Source of the DNA: Pasteurella sp049941595 | GTDB lineage: Bacteria > Pseudomonadota > Gammaproteobacteria > Enterobacterales > Pasteurellaceae | Length of the DNA: 64,000 nt | Assembly: GCA_049941595.1 (NCBI GenBank) | Contig: JBNFNA010000005.1 | Location: 248,001 to 312,000, forward strand | Direction: 5' to 3' | In this document: positions 27,008 to 35,691 of the stretch, in pieces | How the letters are laid out: every line of letters begins with the position of its first letter | Numbering within the stretch: position 1 is the first letter of the stretch | Made by a program: the position numbers and the translations under genes | Notes under the pieces: model-generated | Database searches by the model: none | What the model was told of the DNA's origin: nothing | The model's input: the letters and a program-made list of their open reading frames with translations, nothing else

Positions 27008-27742
27008 ATGAGCAGTTTTTTTGTAACAGGTACGGATACAAGCGTCGGTAAAACAGTAGCAAGCCGCGCGATTATACAAGCCTTACAAAATAAAGGAATG
27101 CAAATTGTCGGTTATAAGCCCATCGCCTTTAGTCAAGAAGAAACAGTTTATTCTGATGTAGAATACCTGAATGAAACGATGGGCGATTATGATTCTGAAG
27201 ATAATTCGGATGTATTAACATTACTTAACTCAACAGTAGAGGAGTTAAGTTATCACGATGTTAATAGCTATACATTCAAGCATACAATGCCAATTTTTGT
27301 TGATGAGGGAAAACGAATCCGTATTGAAAAATTGAATACGGATTTATCTCGCCTTAATACAAAATATCAATCCGTGTTAGTCGAAGGAGCTTATGGCTGG
27401 CTAACGCCAATTAACAAACATTATCGTTTTGCTGATTGGGTGCAAGAGCAAAAAATGCCCGTAGTTTTAGTCGTTGGGATTAAAGAAGGTTGTATCAATC
27501 ACGCTTTACTGACTATCGAATCAATTACACAAAGGGGCATTCCATTATTAGGTTGGGTTGCAAACCGCATTAATCCTTGTTTAGGACATTATTCTGAAAT
27601 GATTTCTGTGCTAAGTGAGAAAATTGATGCGCCTTTGTTAGGTGAAATTCCTTATCTATACAAACCAGAGGAGCAAAACCTAGGTCGATACATTAAAAAT
27701 ATCGAGCGTTTGACTTATATGGAAACGGCACTTGTCGATTAA
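27008..27742 (+). CDS. bioD: Dethiobiotin synthetase paralogue BioD2
   Basis: ATP-dependent carboxylase that closes the ureido ring of dethiobiotin in biotin synthesis. The P-loop FVTGTDTSVGKT sits at residues about 4-15 and the catalytic-Lys step VGYKPIAFS near residue 33; VEGAYGW replaces the usual VEGAGGW. 244 aa. The start at 27008 follows GGGAG with 8-base spacing; the earlier ATG at 26993 overlaps that site. It resembles the BioD2/YnfK branch, where activity in biotin synthesis is less certain than for BioD1. Follows the ROK regulator by about 100 bases. Confidence 0.88.
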   Translation: MSSFFVTGTDTSVGKTVASRAIIQALQNKGMQIVGYKPIAFSQEETVYSDVEYLNETMGDYDSEDNSDVLTLLNSTVEELSYHDVNSYTFKHTMPIFVDEGKRIRIEKLNTDLSRLNTKYQSVLVEGAYGWLTPINKHYRFADWVQEQKMPVVLVVGIKEGCINHALLTIESITQRGIPLLGWVANRINPCLGHYSEMISVLSEKIDAPLLGEIPYLYKPEEQNLGRYIKNIERLTYMETALVD

Positions 27743-27765
27743 CAATTTCAAGATGAATGAAAGAA

Positions 27766-27796
27766 AAAAGAGTTTTGTATGACACAAAACTCTTTT
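27766..27796. terminator. Terminator between bioD2 and the DedA gene
   Basis: Perfect 13-bp stem (27766-27778 with 27784-27796; AAAAGAGTTTTGT) and 5-base loop, T run following; it lies between convergent genes, with a single uptake signal just after it. Confidence 0.88.
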
Positions 27797-27827
27797 CTTT
27801 TTGACCGCACTTTATTGATTTATTTAA

Positions 27828-28442
27828 TTATTCAGCTTCCACTTTTGCTTTTTTACTTTTTTTCCATTTCCAGAAAATGAACGCAGCAATCGCAGCAATG
27901 AGAATATAAATAACGATTTGACCATTATGAATTTGTTCTCTTAACCAATCTAAGTTTTTAGCCCCAAAGAACCCTAAATAAACCCAAATTGGCACTGAAA
28001 TAATCGCTGCAAAGAAATCAATAAATAAAAAGCGAGTGTAGCTCACTCGGCGCGTGATACCTGACACCATATAAATCACGGCGCGTAAACCTGGTAAGAA
28101 ACGAGCTGTAAATAAAACACGATTACCGTATTTTTCAAATTTATCTTTAACCAGTCTTAAGCGTTTGACGGTAATCAGTTTTCGCATACAGCGGAAGCGT
28201 AAGATCTTAGCCCCGTAAATACGGCCTAGCCAATACATACAAGAGTCGCCCGCTAATACACCAAACATGCTTACAACAAGCATAATGTGTACATTGATAT
28301 CGTCAGGATATAAACCTGCAATAACACCACCTGAAACTAGAGTAATATCTTCAGGAATAGGGAGACCAAAACCACAAAGAATAAGGACAAATAACACGGC
28401 AAAATAGCCATAGTCGGAGAAAAATGAAATTAGCAGTTCCAT
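27828..28442 (-). CDS. DedA-family inner-membrane protein
   Basis: Inner-membrane protein of the DedA (SNARE-associated/VTT) superfamily, whose members help keep the proton motive force and flip undecaprenyl phosphate or other lipids. 204 aa with about five hydrophobic stretches. Conserved features: CGFGLPIPEDITLVSGG, the acidic LAGDSCMYWLGR step, and FTARFLPGLRAVIYMVSG with the essential Arg residues. Start at 28442 chosen for its GAG upstream and because the alternative is a GTG. A basic C-terminal tail (KWKKSKKAKVEAE) is cytoplasmic. Confidence 0.9.
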   Translation of the reverse strand: MELLISFFSDYGYFAVLFVLILCGFGLPIPEDITLVSGGVIAGLYPDDINVHIMLVVSMFGVLAGDSCMYWLGRIYGAKILRFRCMRKLITVKRLRLVKDKFEKYGNRVLFTARFLPGLRAVIYMVSGITRRVSYTRFLFIDFFAAIISVPIWVYLGFFGAKNLDWLREQIHNGQIVIYILIAAIAAFIFWKWKKSKKAKVEAE

Positions 28443-28549
28443 TACATACACTCAACAAAATAATATTTTTACGAACAAAGTGCGTTATTTTACCTCTTTT
28501 TACTATAAAAAGCCTAGTAAAAAAGTCCCTTAAATTCGGGATTAAATAT

Positions 28550-28578
28550 TTGCTTTGTGCATATAAATTCACTATAAT
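28550..28578 (+). promoter_or_regulatory. Sigma-70 promoter of rplY
   Basis: TTGCTT (28550-28555) and TATAAT (28573-28578) with exactly 17 bases between them; the transcription start should be near 28,585, about 90 bases before the rplY ATG. Confidence 0.75.
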
Positions 28579-28585
28579 TCAGCCT

Positions 28586-28641
28586 CTCAAAGCCAGGCTT
28601 TGAGCAAATTTATGGAAAATCGCTGGGTCGCCTGCGATTTT
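28586..28641 (+). promoter_or_regulatory. Two-hairpin leader of rplY, possible attenuator
   Basis: Right after the promoter come two stems. The first is CTCAAAG (28586-28592) with CTTTGAG (28598-28604). The second is AAAATCGC (28616-28623) with GCGATTTT (28634-28641), followed by TTTGTCTTTTAATTTTT, which gives it a terminator shape. The E. coli rplY gene is known to be autoregulated at its mRNA leader by L25. A similar role is inferred here; premature termination by the second hairpin is my own reading. Confidence 0.6.
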
Positions 28642-28675
28642 TGTCTTTTAATTTTTAACTATGAGATAGAGTAAA

Positions 28676-28960
28676 ATGTTTAAATTTACTGCTGAAGTTC
28701 GTCAAGCGCAAGGTAAGGGTGCGAGCCGCCGCCTGCGTCACAATGGTCAAATCCCTGCTATCGTTTACGGTGGTAGCGAAGCGCCTGTTTCAATCATCTT
28801 AAACCACGATGATTTAAACAACGCACAAATTCACGATTCATTCTATTCAGAAGTGATCACTTTAGTTATCGATGGTAAAGAAGTTGCAGTTAAAGCACAA
28901 GCTATGCAACGTCACCCATTCAAACCAAAATTAGTACACATTGACTTCAAACGTGTTTAA
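28676..28960 (+). CDS. rplY: 50S ribosomal protein L25
   Basis: Single-domain (94-aa) L25 that binds loop E of 5S rRNA in the 50S subunit. Conserved FTAEVRQAQGKGASRRLRHNGQIPAIVYGG at the start, then PVSIILNHDDL and HPFKPKLVHIDFKRV. This is the short enteric-type form without the C-terminal CTC domain. Preceded by a clear promoter and structured leader and followed by its own terminator, so it is a single-gene unit. Confidence 0.97.
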   Translation: MFKFTAEVRQAQGKGASRRLRHNGQIPAIVYGGSEAPVSIILNHDDLNNAQIHDSFYSEVITLVIDGKEVAVKAQAMQRHPFKPKLVHIDFKRV

Positions 28961-28977
28961 TTTTTTGAACTAAAGAG

Positions 28978-29005
28978 AAAACCCAATAAGCAATTATTGG
29001 GTTTT
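28978..29005. terminator. Terminator after rplY
   Basis: Perfect 12-bp stem AAAACCCAATAA (28978-28989) with its complement (28994-29005), 4-base loop, T-rich tail. Confidence 0.9.
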
Positions 29006-29023
29006 TCTTTTTTATATTGTCTT

Positions 29024-29866
29024 TTAGCTTTTTAAAAAGGCTTTCAACGCAGCCATTTCTTTTTTGGCATCCTCGACACCTAAATCGTACATTGCCTGTA
29101 TTTTTTCGACATCTTTCTCAATGCGTTTAATCGGCAGAGTTTGGGATGGGCGGATAACAAAAATTTCTTTGTTGTTATTCAGTCTAATAATTTCTTCAAC
29201 GGTGTCATTGTAATTTTGGTAACGCTGTGCGAGTTTTTCGACTAATTTAGGGTATTTTCGATAGAACGCATTAATAATCCAGTTAGGCGCGGGCTTTTTA
29301 CGGTAGTCTAACGGACGAGTGAGTACCACAATGATTTTGTCGTAGCCAAGTTCTTGGCATTTTTTCAGTGGGATACTATCCGCAATACCGCCATCGAGAT
29401 AATGTTGGTCATTGATTTCGACCATTTTAGAGACAAAAGGCATTGCTGATGTTGCGCGTAATACTTCCATTTCTTCCAGCGCATTACCTAATTTGAAATA
29501 TTCCGCTTCGCCTGTATGAACATTGGTGAGTGTCGCATAGAAATCAATATTTGATGACATAAAAGTGTCAATATCAAAAGGATCTAAGGTGAAAGGCACT
29601 TCGTAAAAAGCAAAGTCCTTATTGACGATATTTCCCGTGGTTAAAAGGCTATGTAATCCCATATAACGTTTATCATTGAGATATTTTTTGTTATAACGAA
29701 TTGCTCGCCCACGCTGTTTAGAAGGTAAATTTACGCCAAATAATACGCCTGCAGATACCGCAACAATACCATCAATAGGGATATTTTCATCAAGAAAAAC
29801 ATCAAGCACACCTGCGGTAAACATTGCACGCATTGCACCGCCTTCTAACACTAAACCCACTTTCAT
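29024..29866 (-). CDS. Patatin-like phospholipase (YjjU-like)
   Basis: Predicted lipid acyl hydrolase of the patatin family, 280 aa. The oxyanion block VLEGGAMRAMFTAGVLDVF (residues about 6-24), the nucleophile elbow VAVSAGVLFG near residue 40 and the DGG catalytic Asp (LDGGIADSIPL) are all present, so the Ser-Asp dyad is intact. The elbow reads A-V-S-A-G where most relatives have G-x-S-x-G; the first Gly is replaced by Ala. The C-terminal part with NWIINAFYRKYPKL matches the YjjU-type extension. Substrate unknown. Divergent from truA. Confidence 0.87.
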   Translation of the reverse strand: MKVGLVLEGGAMRAMFTAGVLDVFLDENIPIDGIVAVSAGVLFGVNLPSKQRGRAIRYNKKYLNDKRYMGLHSLLTTGNIVNKDFAFYEVPFTLDPFDIDTFMSSNIDFYATLTNVHTGEAEYFKLGNALEEMEVLRATSAMPFVSKMVEINDQHYLDGGIADSIPLKKCQELGYDKIIVVLTRPLDYRKKPAPNWIINAFYRKYPKLVEKLAQRYQNYNDTVEEIIRLNNNKEIFVIRPSQTLPIKRIEKDVEKIQAMYDLGVEDAKKEMAALKAFLKS

Positions 29867-30020
29867 TTTCTATCCTTTATCAAAATTTTTGAAAAATCGA
29901 CCGCACTTTAATTTCACACTCGATCATCAAATTCAAATTTTGCCTTATTTTTCTGCTTATCGCTAGCATAAATCTCCTCTATAATAAGTCGCTTAATTGA
30001 GTATGAGAAAAGATTAAAAT

Positions 30021-30815
30021 ATGAAAGTTGCATTAGGCATACAATATAACGGAAAAAATTATTTTGGTTGGCAACGTCAGGAAAAAGTGGCGAGTGTGCA
30101 AGAAGAATTAGAAAAAGCAATTTCTTTTGTGGCAAATGAGCCTTGTCAGATTTTTTGTGCTGGCCGAACAGACTCAGGCGTACACGCAACAGGGCAGGTT
30201 ATTCATTTTGAAACTAACGCCAATCGCCCAGAAAAAGCGTGGAGTTTTGGCGTAAATGCCAATTTACCTGATGATATTTCAGTGAGTTGGGCAAAAATTG
30301 TGGATGAAGATTTTCACGCACGTTTTAGCGCCATTGCACGTCGTTATCGTTATATTTTATATTGCAATAAATTACGTTCTGCTATTTTGCCTGAAGGTAT
30401 TACGCATTGTCATTTAGAGCTGGACCACCACTTAATGCACCAAGCTGGGCAAGCATTACTGGGTGAAAATGATTTCTCTTCATTTCGTGCGGCACAATGC
30501 CAATCTCATACGCCATTTCGAAATGTGCATCACTTAAATGTGATTCGTCGTGGACAATATATTATTGTGGATATTCAAGCCAATGCTTTCGTGCATCATA
30601 TGGTACGCAATATTGTAGGCAGCTTGATTGAGGTTGGTTCGGGTCATCAGCCAGTAGAGTGGATGGGGTGGTTATTGGCACAAAAAGACCGCACTTTAGC
30701 GGCACCAACAGCAAAACCTGAAGGGCTTTATTTGGTGAATGTGATTTATCCTGAACAATTCCAATTACCGCAAAATTCATTGGGTCCATTGTTTTTAGAA
30801 AATGAATTATGCTAG
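30021..30815 (+). CDS. truA: tRNA pseudouridine(38-40) synthase
   Basis: Isomerises uridines 38, 39 and 40 in the anticodon arm of many tRNAs; homodimer. 264 aa with the nucleophilic Asp in CAGRTDSGVHATGQV (Asp about residue 51). Also present are NYFGWQRQE at the start, RRYRYILY and AFVHHMVRNIVGSLIEVG near the C-terminus. Apparently heads the truA-accD-folC run, though accD is 83 bases away and may have its own promoter. Confidence 0.96.
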   Translation: MKVALGIQYNGKNYFGWQRQEKVASVQEELEKAISFVANEPCQIFCAGRTDSGVHATGQVIHFETNANRPEKAWSFGVNANLPDDISVSWAKIVDEDFHARFSAIARRYRYILYCNKLRSAILPEGITHCHLELDHHLMHQAGQALLGENDFSSFRAAQCQSHTPFRNVHHLNVIRRGQYIIVDIQANAFVHHMVRNIVGSLIEVGSGHQPVEWMGWLLAQKDRTLAAPTAKPEGLYLVNVIYPEQFQLPQNSLGPLFLENELC

Positions 30816-30898
30816 CCACATCAGACCTTTATTGCTAGCAAATTACCCTAAATTATGGTGTAATAAGCCAAATTTTCCCGTTAATAAAAAGGATTAAT

Positions 30899-31807
30899 AT
30901 GAGCTGGATTGATCGAATTTTTAGTAAAAATACTTCTTCGACAGGTTCTCGTAAATCTAACGTACCGGAAGGCGTTTGGACAAAATGCACCTCTTGTGAA
31001 CAAGTATTGTATCGTGATGAATTAAAACGTCATTTAGAAGTTTGTCCAAAATGTGGACACCATATGCGCATTGATGCGAGAGAACGTCTTTTATCACTTT
31101 TAGATAAAGATAGTACGCAAGAGTTATCAGCTGATCTTGAACCAAAAGATATTTTAAAATTCAAAGACTTAAAAAAATATAAAGATCGTATCTCGGCTGC
31201 TCAAAAAGAAACAGGCGAAAAAGATGCGTTGATTTCAATGTTTGGTACTTTATATGGAATGCCAATTGTGGCTGCCGCATCAAACTTTAGTTTTATGGGG
31301 GGGTCAATGGGTTCTGTTGTAGGTGCGAAATTTGTACAGGCGGCGGAAAAAGCTATTGAAGAAAATTGCCCATTTGTTTGCTTCTCTGCAAGTGGTGGGG
31401 CTCGTATGCAAGAAGCCTTATTCTCGTTAATGCAAATGGCAAAAACCAGTGCTGTGTTAGCAAAAATGCGTGAAAAAGGCGTGCCGTTTATCTCTGTTTT
31501 AACAGACCCAACTTTAGGTGGTGTTTCTGCAAGTTTTGCAATGCTTGGCGATATCAACATTGCTGAGCCAAAAGCGTTAATTGGTTTTGCAGGCCCTCGT
31601 GTTATTGAGCAAACTGTGCGTGAAAAACTACCGGAAGGTTTCCAACGCAGTGAGTTCTTATTAGAAAAAGGGGCTATTGATATGATTGTGAAACGTGGTG
31701 ATATGCGCCATACCTTAGCAAGCGTATTAAGCAAATTAAGCAATAAACCATCACCGTTTGTTGAGCCTGAATTATTGATTGAACAAACTCAAGAAACAAA
31801 TGCATAG
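30899..31807 (+). CDS. accD: Acetyl-CoA carboxylase carboxyltransferase beta subunit
   Basis: Beta half of the carboxyltransferase that makes malonyl-CoA for fatty-acid synthesis; works with AccA. N-terminal zinc ribbon with two CxxC pairs (CTSCEQ at about residue 26 and CPKCGH at about 48). The crotonase-fold body carries SFMGGSMGSVVGAKFV, FSASGGARMQEALFSL and PTLGGVSASFAMLGD. 302 aa. AAAAGGA precedes the ATG. The end overlaps folC by 8 bases (ATGCATAG), showing tight coupling of the two genes. Confidence 0.97.
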   Translation: MSWIDRIFSKNTSSTGSRKSNVPEGVWTKCTSCEQVLYRDELKRHLEVCPKCGHHMRIDARERLLSLLDKDSTQELSADLEPKDILKFKDLKKYKDRISAAQKETGEKDALISMFGTLYGMPIVAAASNFSFMGGSMGSVVGAKFVQAAEKAIEENCPFVCFSASGGARMQEALFSLMQMAKTSAVLAKMREKGVPFISVLTDPTLGGVSASFAMLGDINIAEPKALIGFAGPRVIEQTVREKLPEGFQRSEFLLEKGAIDMIVKRGDMRHTLASVLSKLSNKPSPFVEPELLIEQTQETNA

Positions 31808-33128
31808 TTCAAACACTTTATTAACAGCCACTTCGCCACTCGCGCAGTGGCTTTCTTATTTAGAAAACAGCCATTTTAAAGCTATTGATTTGGGGCTAGA
31901 ACGCATTAAATCCGTTGCTGAAGCATTAGATTTATTAACGCCAGCACCTTTTGTAATTACTGTTGGTGGAACAAATGGCAAAGGCACGACTTGCCGCTTG
32001 CTTGAAACAATTTTGTTGAATGATGGCTATCGTGTCGGAGTGTATTCTTCACCGCATTTAATTCATTATAACGAGCGTGTGCGTATCCAAAATCAGGAAT
32101 TACCTGATGAAGCTCACACTGCTTCTTTTGCTTTTATCGAAGAACATAAAACCCAATCGCTCACTTATTTTGAATTCAGCACCTTGTCTGCATTGCATTT
32201 ATTTAAGCAAGCAAAACTGGACGTAGTGATCTTAGAAGTTGGGCTTGGTGGGCGTTTAGATGCAACCAATATTGTAGATAGTGATGTGGCGGTGATTACC
32301 AGTATCGATATTGATCACGTTGATTTCTTAGGATCAGATCGAGAACAAATTGGCTTTGAGAAAGCAGGTATTTTTAGAGCTAACAAGCCAGCCATTATTG
32401 GTGAACCGAATATTCCACAAAAATTGATGGGGCACGCAAAATCACTTGAATGTAAAATTGCTTGTCGTGACATTGATTGGAAATTTGTGGTGAATGAAAG
32501 TAGCTGGGATTGGATTGGTCAAAAAGTGCGGTTTGAAAATTTACCGATTTGCCAAATTCCACTTGCTAACGCGGCAACGGCACTTGCGACAATAGAACAG
32601 TTGCCTTTTGCTATTTCAGAAGCAACAATTCGTCAATCATTGCAAGAAGTTGAATTGACAGGGCGTTTCCAAACCTTAAAACCAGAGGTGTTAACTCGCT
32701 TTGCACAACAATGTAATAAAGATTTGCTTGATTTTCCACGTATTATCATTGATGTTGGACATAACCCGCACGCAGCCAATTATTTAGCTGAAAAACTGAC
32801 CGCACTTAAAGGTCAAAACAATGGAAAAATTATTGCTGTTTGTGGCATTTTAAAAGACAAAGATGCACAAGGCGTGCTCTCGCCATTATTGCCAATTATT
32901 GATGAATGGCAATGTGTGACTTTAATAGGGTATCGTGGCCAAAGTGGCGAGGAACTTTTTGTGACGTTGCAACAAATTGCACAATCTACACATCATCGCG
33001 TTGTGGCAAATAGCGCCGATTCTGTTGAAAATGGTGTGAAAAGTGCGGTCAAAAAAGCCAATAAAAATGACATTGTCCTCGTGTTTGGTTCATTCCATAC
33101 AGTAGGCGAGTTCCTACAATTACTATAA
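31800..33128 (+). CDS. folC: Dihydrofolate synthase / folylpolyglutamate synthase
   Basis: Adds glutamate to dihydropteroate and to tetrahydrofolates. Mur-ligase-like ATPase: VITVGGTNGKGTTCRLLE P-loop (residues about 46-63), YSSPHLIHYNERV, LEVGLGGRLDATNIVD, ITSIDIDHVDFLG and the C-domain VFGSFHTVGEFL. The start at 31800 overlaps the accD stop by 8 bases and gives the usual family length; the earlier ATG at 31779 lies deeper in accD. One internal uptake signal near 33,042. Ends at a hairpin terminator. Confidence 0.95.
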   Translation: MHSSNTLLTATSPLAQWLSYLENSHFKAIDLGLERIKSVAEALDLLTPAPFVITVGGTNGKGTTCRLLETILLNDGYRVGVYSSPHLIHYNERVRIQNQELPDEAHTASFAFIEEHKTQSLTYFEFSTLSALHLFKQAKLDVVILEVGLGGRLDATNIVDSDVAVITSIDIDHVDFLGSDREQIGFEKAGIFRANKPAIIGEPNIPQKLMGHAKSLECKIACRDIDWKFVVNESSWDWIGQKVRFENLPICQIPLANAATALATIEQLPFAISEATIRQSLQEVELTGRFQTLKPEVLTRFAQQCNKDLLDFPRIIIDVGHNPHAANYLAEKLTALKGQNNGKIIAVCGILKDKDAQGVLSPLLPIIDEWQCVTLIGYRGQSGEELFVTLQQIAQSTHHRVVANSADSVENGVKSAVKKANKNDIVLVFGSFHTVGEFLQLL

Positions 33129-33134
33129 AAAACA

Positions 33135-33161
33135 AAAGCCTTTGAATTGCTCAAAGGCTTT
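33135..33161. terminator. Terminator after folC
   Basis: Perfect 11-bp stem AAAGCCTTTGA (33135-33145) with its complement (33151-33161), 5-base loop, T-rich tail; shared with the convergent phosphatase gene. Confidence 0.88.
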
Positions 33162-33177
33162 CTTTTTATGAACGAGT

Positions 33178-33813
33178 TTATTCTGCTAAATGGCTGGTAT
33201 CATTCACGCTTTCGACAAAAAATTGCCCATCTTTATTTTCTTTTTGTTCATAACGCACAATGCTTATTGATGTATTACTCAAACTTGAGCTTTTTTCTCG
33301 ATGATTTTGCCAAGTTCCACCATTTAACAACGCCAATAACATTCGTAGAGAATGACCGTGAGAAACAATTAAAATGTTGCCACTAGAATGTTTTTGAATG
33401 ATTTCATCCATTGCAGCCATTACACGTTCTGCCAATTTATCATAAGTTTCCCCTTGGTTAGATAACGCCAAATATTCGACCGGATTTTCACGTAATTGCT
33501 GGTATTCGGGCAAAGAAATTAAGTCAGTAATCGCTTTTCCCTCCCAATCACCAAAAAAGAGCTCATTCAGTCCTTTGTGGCAAAATAATGGGGTAGTTGT
33601 CCCTTCCAATATGTGTTGTGCCGTTTCAACAGCACGTTGTAGCACGCTAGCATAGGCAGCCACAAATGGCACTTGAGATAAGGCTTTACCGGTAAGTTTT
33701 GCTGAATGAACACCTTGTTGCGTTAAAGGCGAGTTTCCACTTCCTTGTAGGAGCCCTTGCTCATTCCATTCTGTCCTACCGTGGCGAACTAGATAAAATG
33801 TCAATGTTTTCAT
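33178..33813 (-). CDS. Histidine-phosphatase family protein (phosphoglycerate-mutase-like)
   Basis: Member of the histidine-phosphatase superfamily, 211 aa. Catalytic motif LVRHGRTEWNEQG at the N-terminus (phosphorylated His about residue 11), GSGNSPLTQQGVHSA, the acidic LNELFFGDWEG step and a second His in LIVSHGHSLRMLL near residue 155. Relatives include GpmB, CobC and broad phosphatases; whether this acts as a mutase or phosphatase cannot be told from sequence. It may act in central metabolism or nucleotide-sugar turnover. Stands alone between two convergent/divergent neighbours. Confidence 0.85.
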   Translation of the reverse strand: MKTLTFYLVRHGRTEWNEQGLLQGSGNSPLTQQGVHSAKLTGKALSQVPFVAAYASVLQRAVETAQHILEGTTTPLFCHKGLNELFFGDWEGKAITDLISLPEYQQLRENPVEYLALSNQGETYDKLAERVMAAMDEIIQKHSSGNILIVSHGHSLRMLLALLNGGTWQNHREKSSSLSNTSISIVRYEQKENKDGQFFVESVNDTSHLAE

Positions 33814-33916
33814 TGTGTTTCCTCCGAGTAAATAATAACAGAAAAACTAAGCCAAATAGGAAAATCGCTAACCTTGTGATAAAATATTTTTGTTTAAATC
33901 CCCAAATTCTATAACT

Positions 33917-34579
33917 ATGCATTCTATTCCCATCGTTTATCAACATTCTGATTTTATTGTGATCGATAAGCCGATTAATGTCAGTGTACATAAAGATATT
34001 GAAGAAATTGGTTTAACAAGCATAGTCGCTCAACAGCTCAATGTACCACAAGTTTGGTTAGTTCATCGGTTAGATAAAATCACCTCAGGTTTATTAATTC
34101 TTGCATTAAACCCAAATGCTGCCAGCGAATTGTCACAATTATTTGCAGAACACCGTATTCAAAAAACATACCTTGCATTATCTACGCAAAAGCCGAAGAA
34201 AAAGCAGGGGCTAATTGTCGGAGATATGGAAAAAGCACGACGTGGTGCGTGGAAACTATGTACAACAAAACAAAATCCCGCAATCACTCGATTTCATTCA
34301 GTGAGTTGTGAGCCTAATTTACGTCTATTTATTTTAAAACCGCAAACAGGTAAAACCCACCAATTACGTGTTGCAATGAAAAGTTTAGGTAGTCCCATTC
34401 TTGGTGATACGCTTTATGGCGGAAATTCCGATAAAATTGACCGCACTTATTTGCACGCCTACCGCTTACAATTTGAGTATCAAGGTGAGTCTTTTGATAT
34501 CCAATCTTTCCCAAAGTGCGGTGCATTTTTTCAAAGAAATTCGGTGCAAACACAATTTGAACAACTGACCGCAGTTTAA
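33917..34579 (+). CDS. RluA-family RNA pseudouridine synthase (HI0042-like)
   Basis: RNA pseudouridine synthase of the RluA family, 220 aa without an S4 domain. The catalytic motif HRLDKITSGLLI (Asp about residue 49) and the conserved ALSTQKP-, LKPQTGKTHQLRVAMKSLG- and PILGDTLYGG-type blocks are intact. Resembles the uncharacterised H. influenzae HI0042 and E. coli TruC/RluA group; the exact target uridine (tRNA or rRNA) is not certain. The start at 33917 is chosen over 33890 because the conserved fold begins with IPIVYQHSDFIVIDKP. Confidence 0.88.
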   Translation: MHSIPIVYQHSDFIVIDKPINVSVHKDIEEIGLTSIVAQQLNVPQVWLVHRLDKITSGLLILALNPNAASELSQLFAEHRIQKTYLALSTQKPKKKQGLIVGDMEKARRGAWKLCTTKQNPAITRFHSVSCEPNLRLFILKPQTGKTHQLRVAMKSLGSPILGDTLYGGNSDKIDRTYLHAYRLQFEYQGESFDIQSFPKCGAFFQRNSVQTQFEQLTAV

Positions 34580-34697
34580 CTTCATTTATTTCATTTAAAA
34601 ATCCATAAATCCCATAATAAATACGTGATTTTCTAGGCAGTTAGTATTATCATTAATAGTATTTTTCACAGCATAATTGAATTTTTAGAGGACAGGT

Positions 34698-35681
34698 ATG
34701 CAAAACCTAGAACAAATTACCGCACAGGCGTTAGAAGCTATTGCCAAAGCGGAAGATGGTAAGGCATTAGATGCCATTCGAGTTGAATATTTTGGTAAAA
34801 AAGGCCCATTTACAGCATTAATGCAAGGCTTACGTGATGTTTCACCAGAAGAGCGTCCGGCAGTAGGTCAAAAAATTAACGATGCAAAACAAATTGCACA
34901 AAACGCCTTAAACGAGAAAAAAGCACAGCTTGAAGCTGAAGAATTAAATGCACAATTAGCAAAAGAGCAAATCGATGTGTCATTGCCAGGTCGTAAAGTC
35001 GAAACAGGTGGTTTACACCCAGTCACAATTACCATTAATCGTGTGACAAAATTCTTCTCGGAATTAGGTTTTTCTGTGGAAAGTGGTCCTGAAATTGAAA
35101 GCGACTATTACAATTTCGATGCATTAAATATTCCAAAACATCACCCAGCACGTGCGGACCACGATACATTCTGGTTTAATCCTGAATTATTATTGCGTAC
35201 TCAAACTTCTGGCGTACAAATCCGTACAATGGAGAAAATGCAGCCACCAATTCGCATTATGGCGCCAGGTCGTGTTTATCGTAATGACTATGACCAAACA
35301 CATACACCAATGTTCCATCAAATCGAATTACTATATGTCGATAAAAAAGCAAACTTTACTGAATTAAAAGGTTTGCTTCACGATTTCTTACGCGCATTCT
35401 TCGAAGAAGATTTACAAGTGCGTTTTCGTCCATCTTACTTCCCATTCACTGAGCCATCAGCTGAAGTAGATGTAATGGGTAAAAATGGTAAATGGTTGGA
35501 AGTATTAGGTTGCGGAATGGTACATCCAAATGTACTTCGCAATGTAGGTATTGATCCAAATGAATACTCAGGTTTCGCCGTGGGTATGGGGGTTGAGCGC
35601 TTAACAATGTTACGCTACAACGTCACAGATTTACGTTCATTCTTTGAAAATGATCTCCGTTTCTTAAAACAATTCAAATAG
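34698..35681 (+). CDS. pheS: Phenylalanyl-tRNA synthetase alpha subunit
   Basis: Catalytic subunit of the class II alpha2-beta2 PheRS. 327 aa: N-terminal coiled coil (residues about 1-90), class II motif 2 (APGRVYRNDYDQTHTPMFHQIE) and motif 3 (GFAVGMGVERLTMLRYNV). GAGGACAGG supports the ATG. I see no Phe-rich leader peptide upstream, so the classical E. coli attenuator is not evident. Followed at 10 bases by a small exported protein, then pheT. Confidence 0.97.
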   Translation: MQNLEQITAQALEAIAKAEDGKALDAIRVEYFGKKGPFTALMQGLRDVSPEERPAVGQKINDAKQIAQNALNEKKAQLEAEELNAQLAKEQIDVSLPGRKVETGGLHPVTITINRVTKFFSELGFSVESGPEIESDYYNFDALNIPKHHPARADHDTFWFNPELLLRTQTSGVQIRTMEKMQPPIRIMAPGRVYRNDYDQTHTPMFHQIELLYVDKKANFTELKGLLHDFLRAFFEEDLQVRFRPSYFPFTEPSAEVDVMGKNGKWLEVLGCGMVHPNVLRNVGIDPNEYSGFAVGMGVERLTMLRYNVTDLRSFFENDLRFLKQFK

Positions 35682-35691
35682 GAAATTCGTT

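Noticed and set aside
34580..34697. Phe-rich leader peptide attenuator before pheS
   Set aside because: No short ORF with Phe codons and no terminator/antiterminator pair seen.
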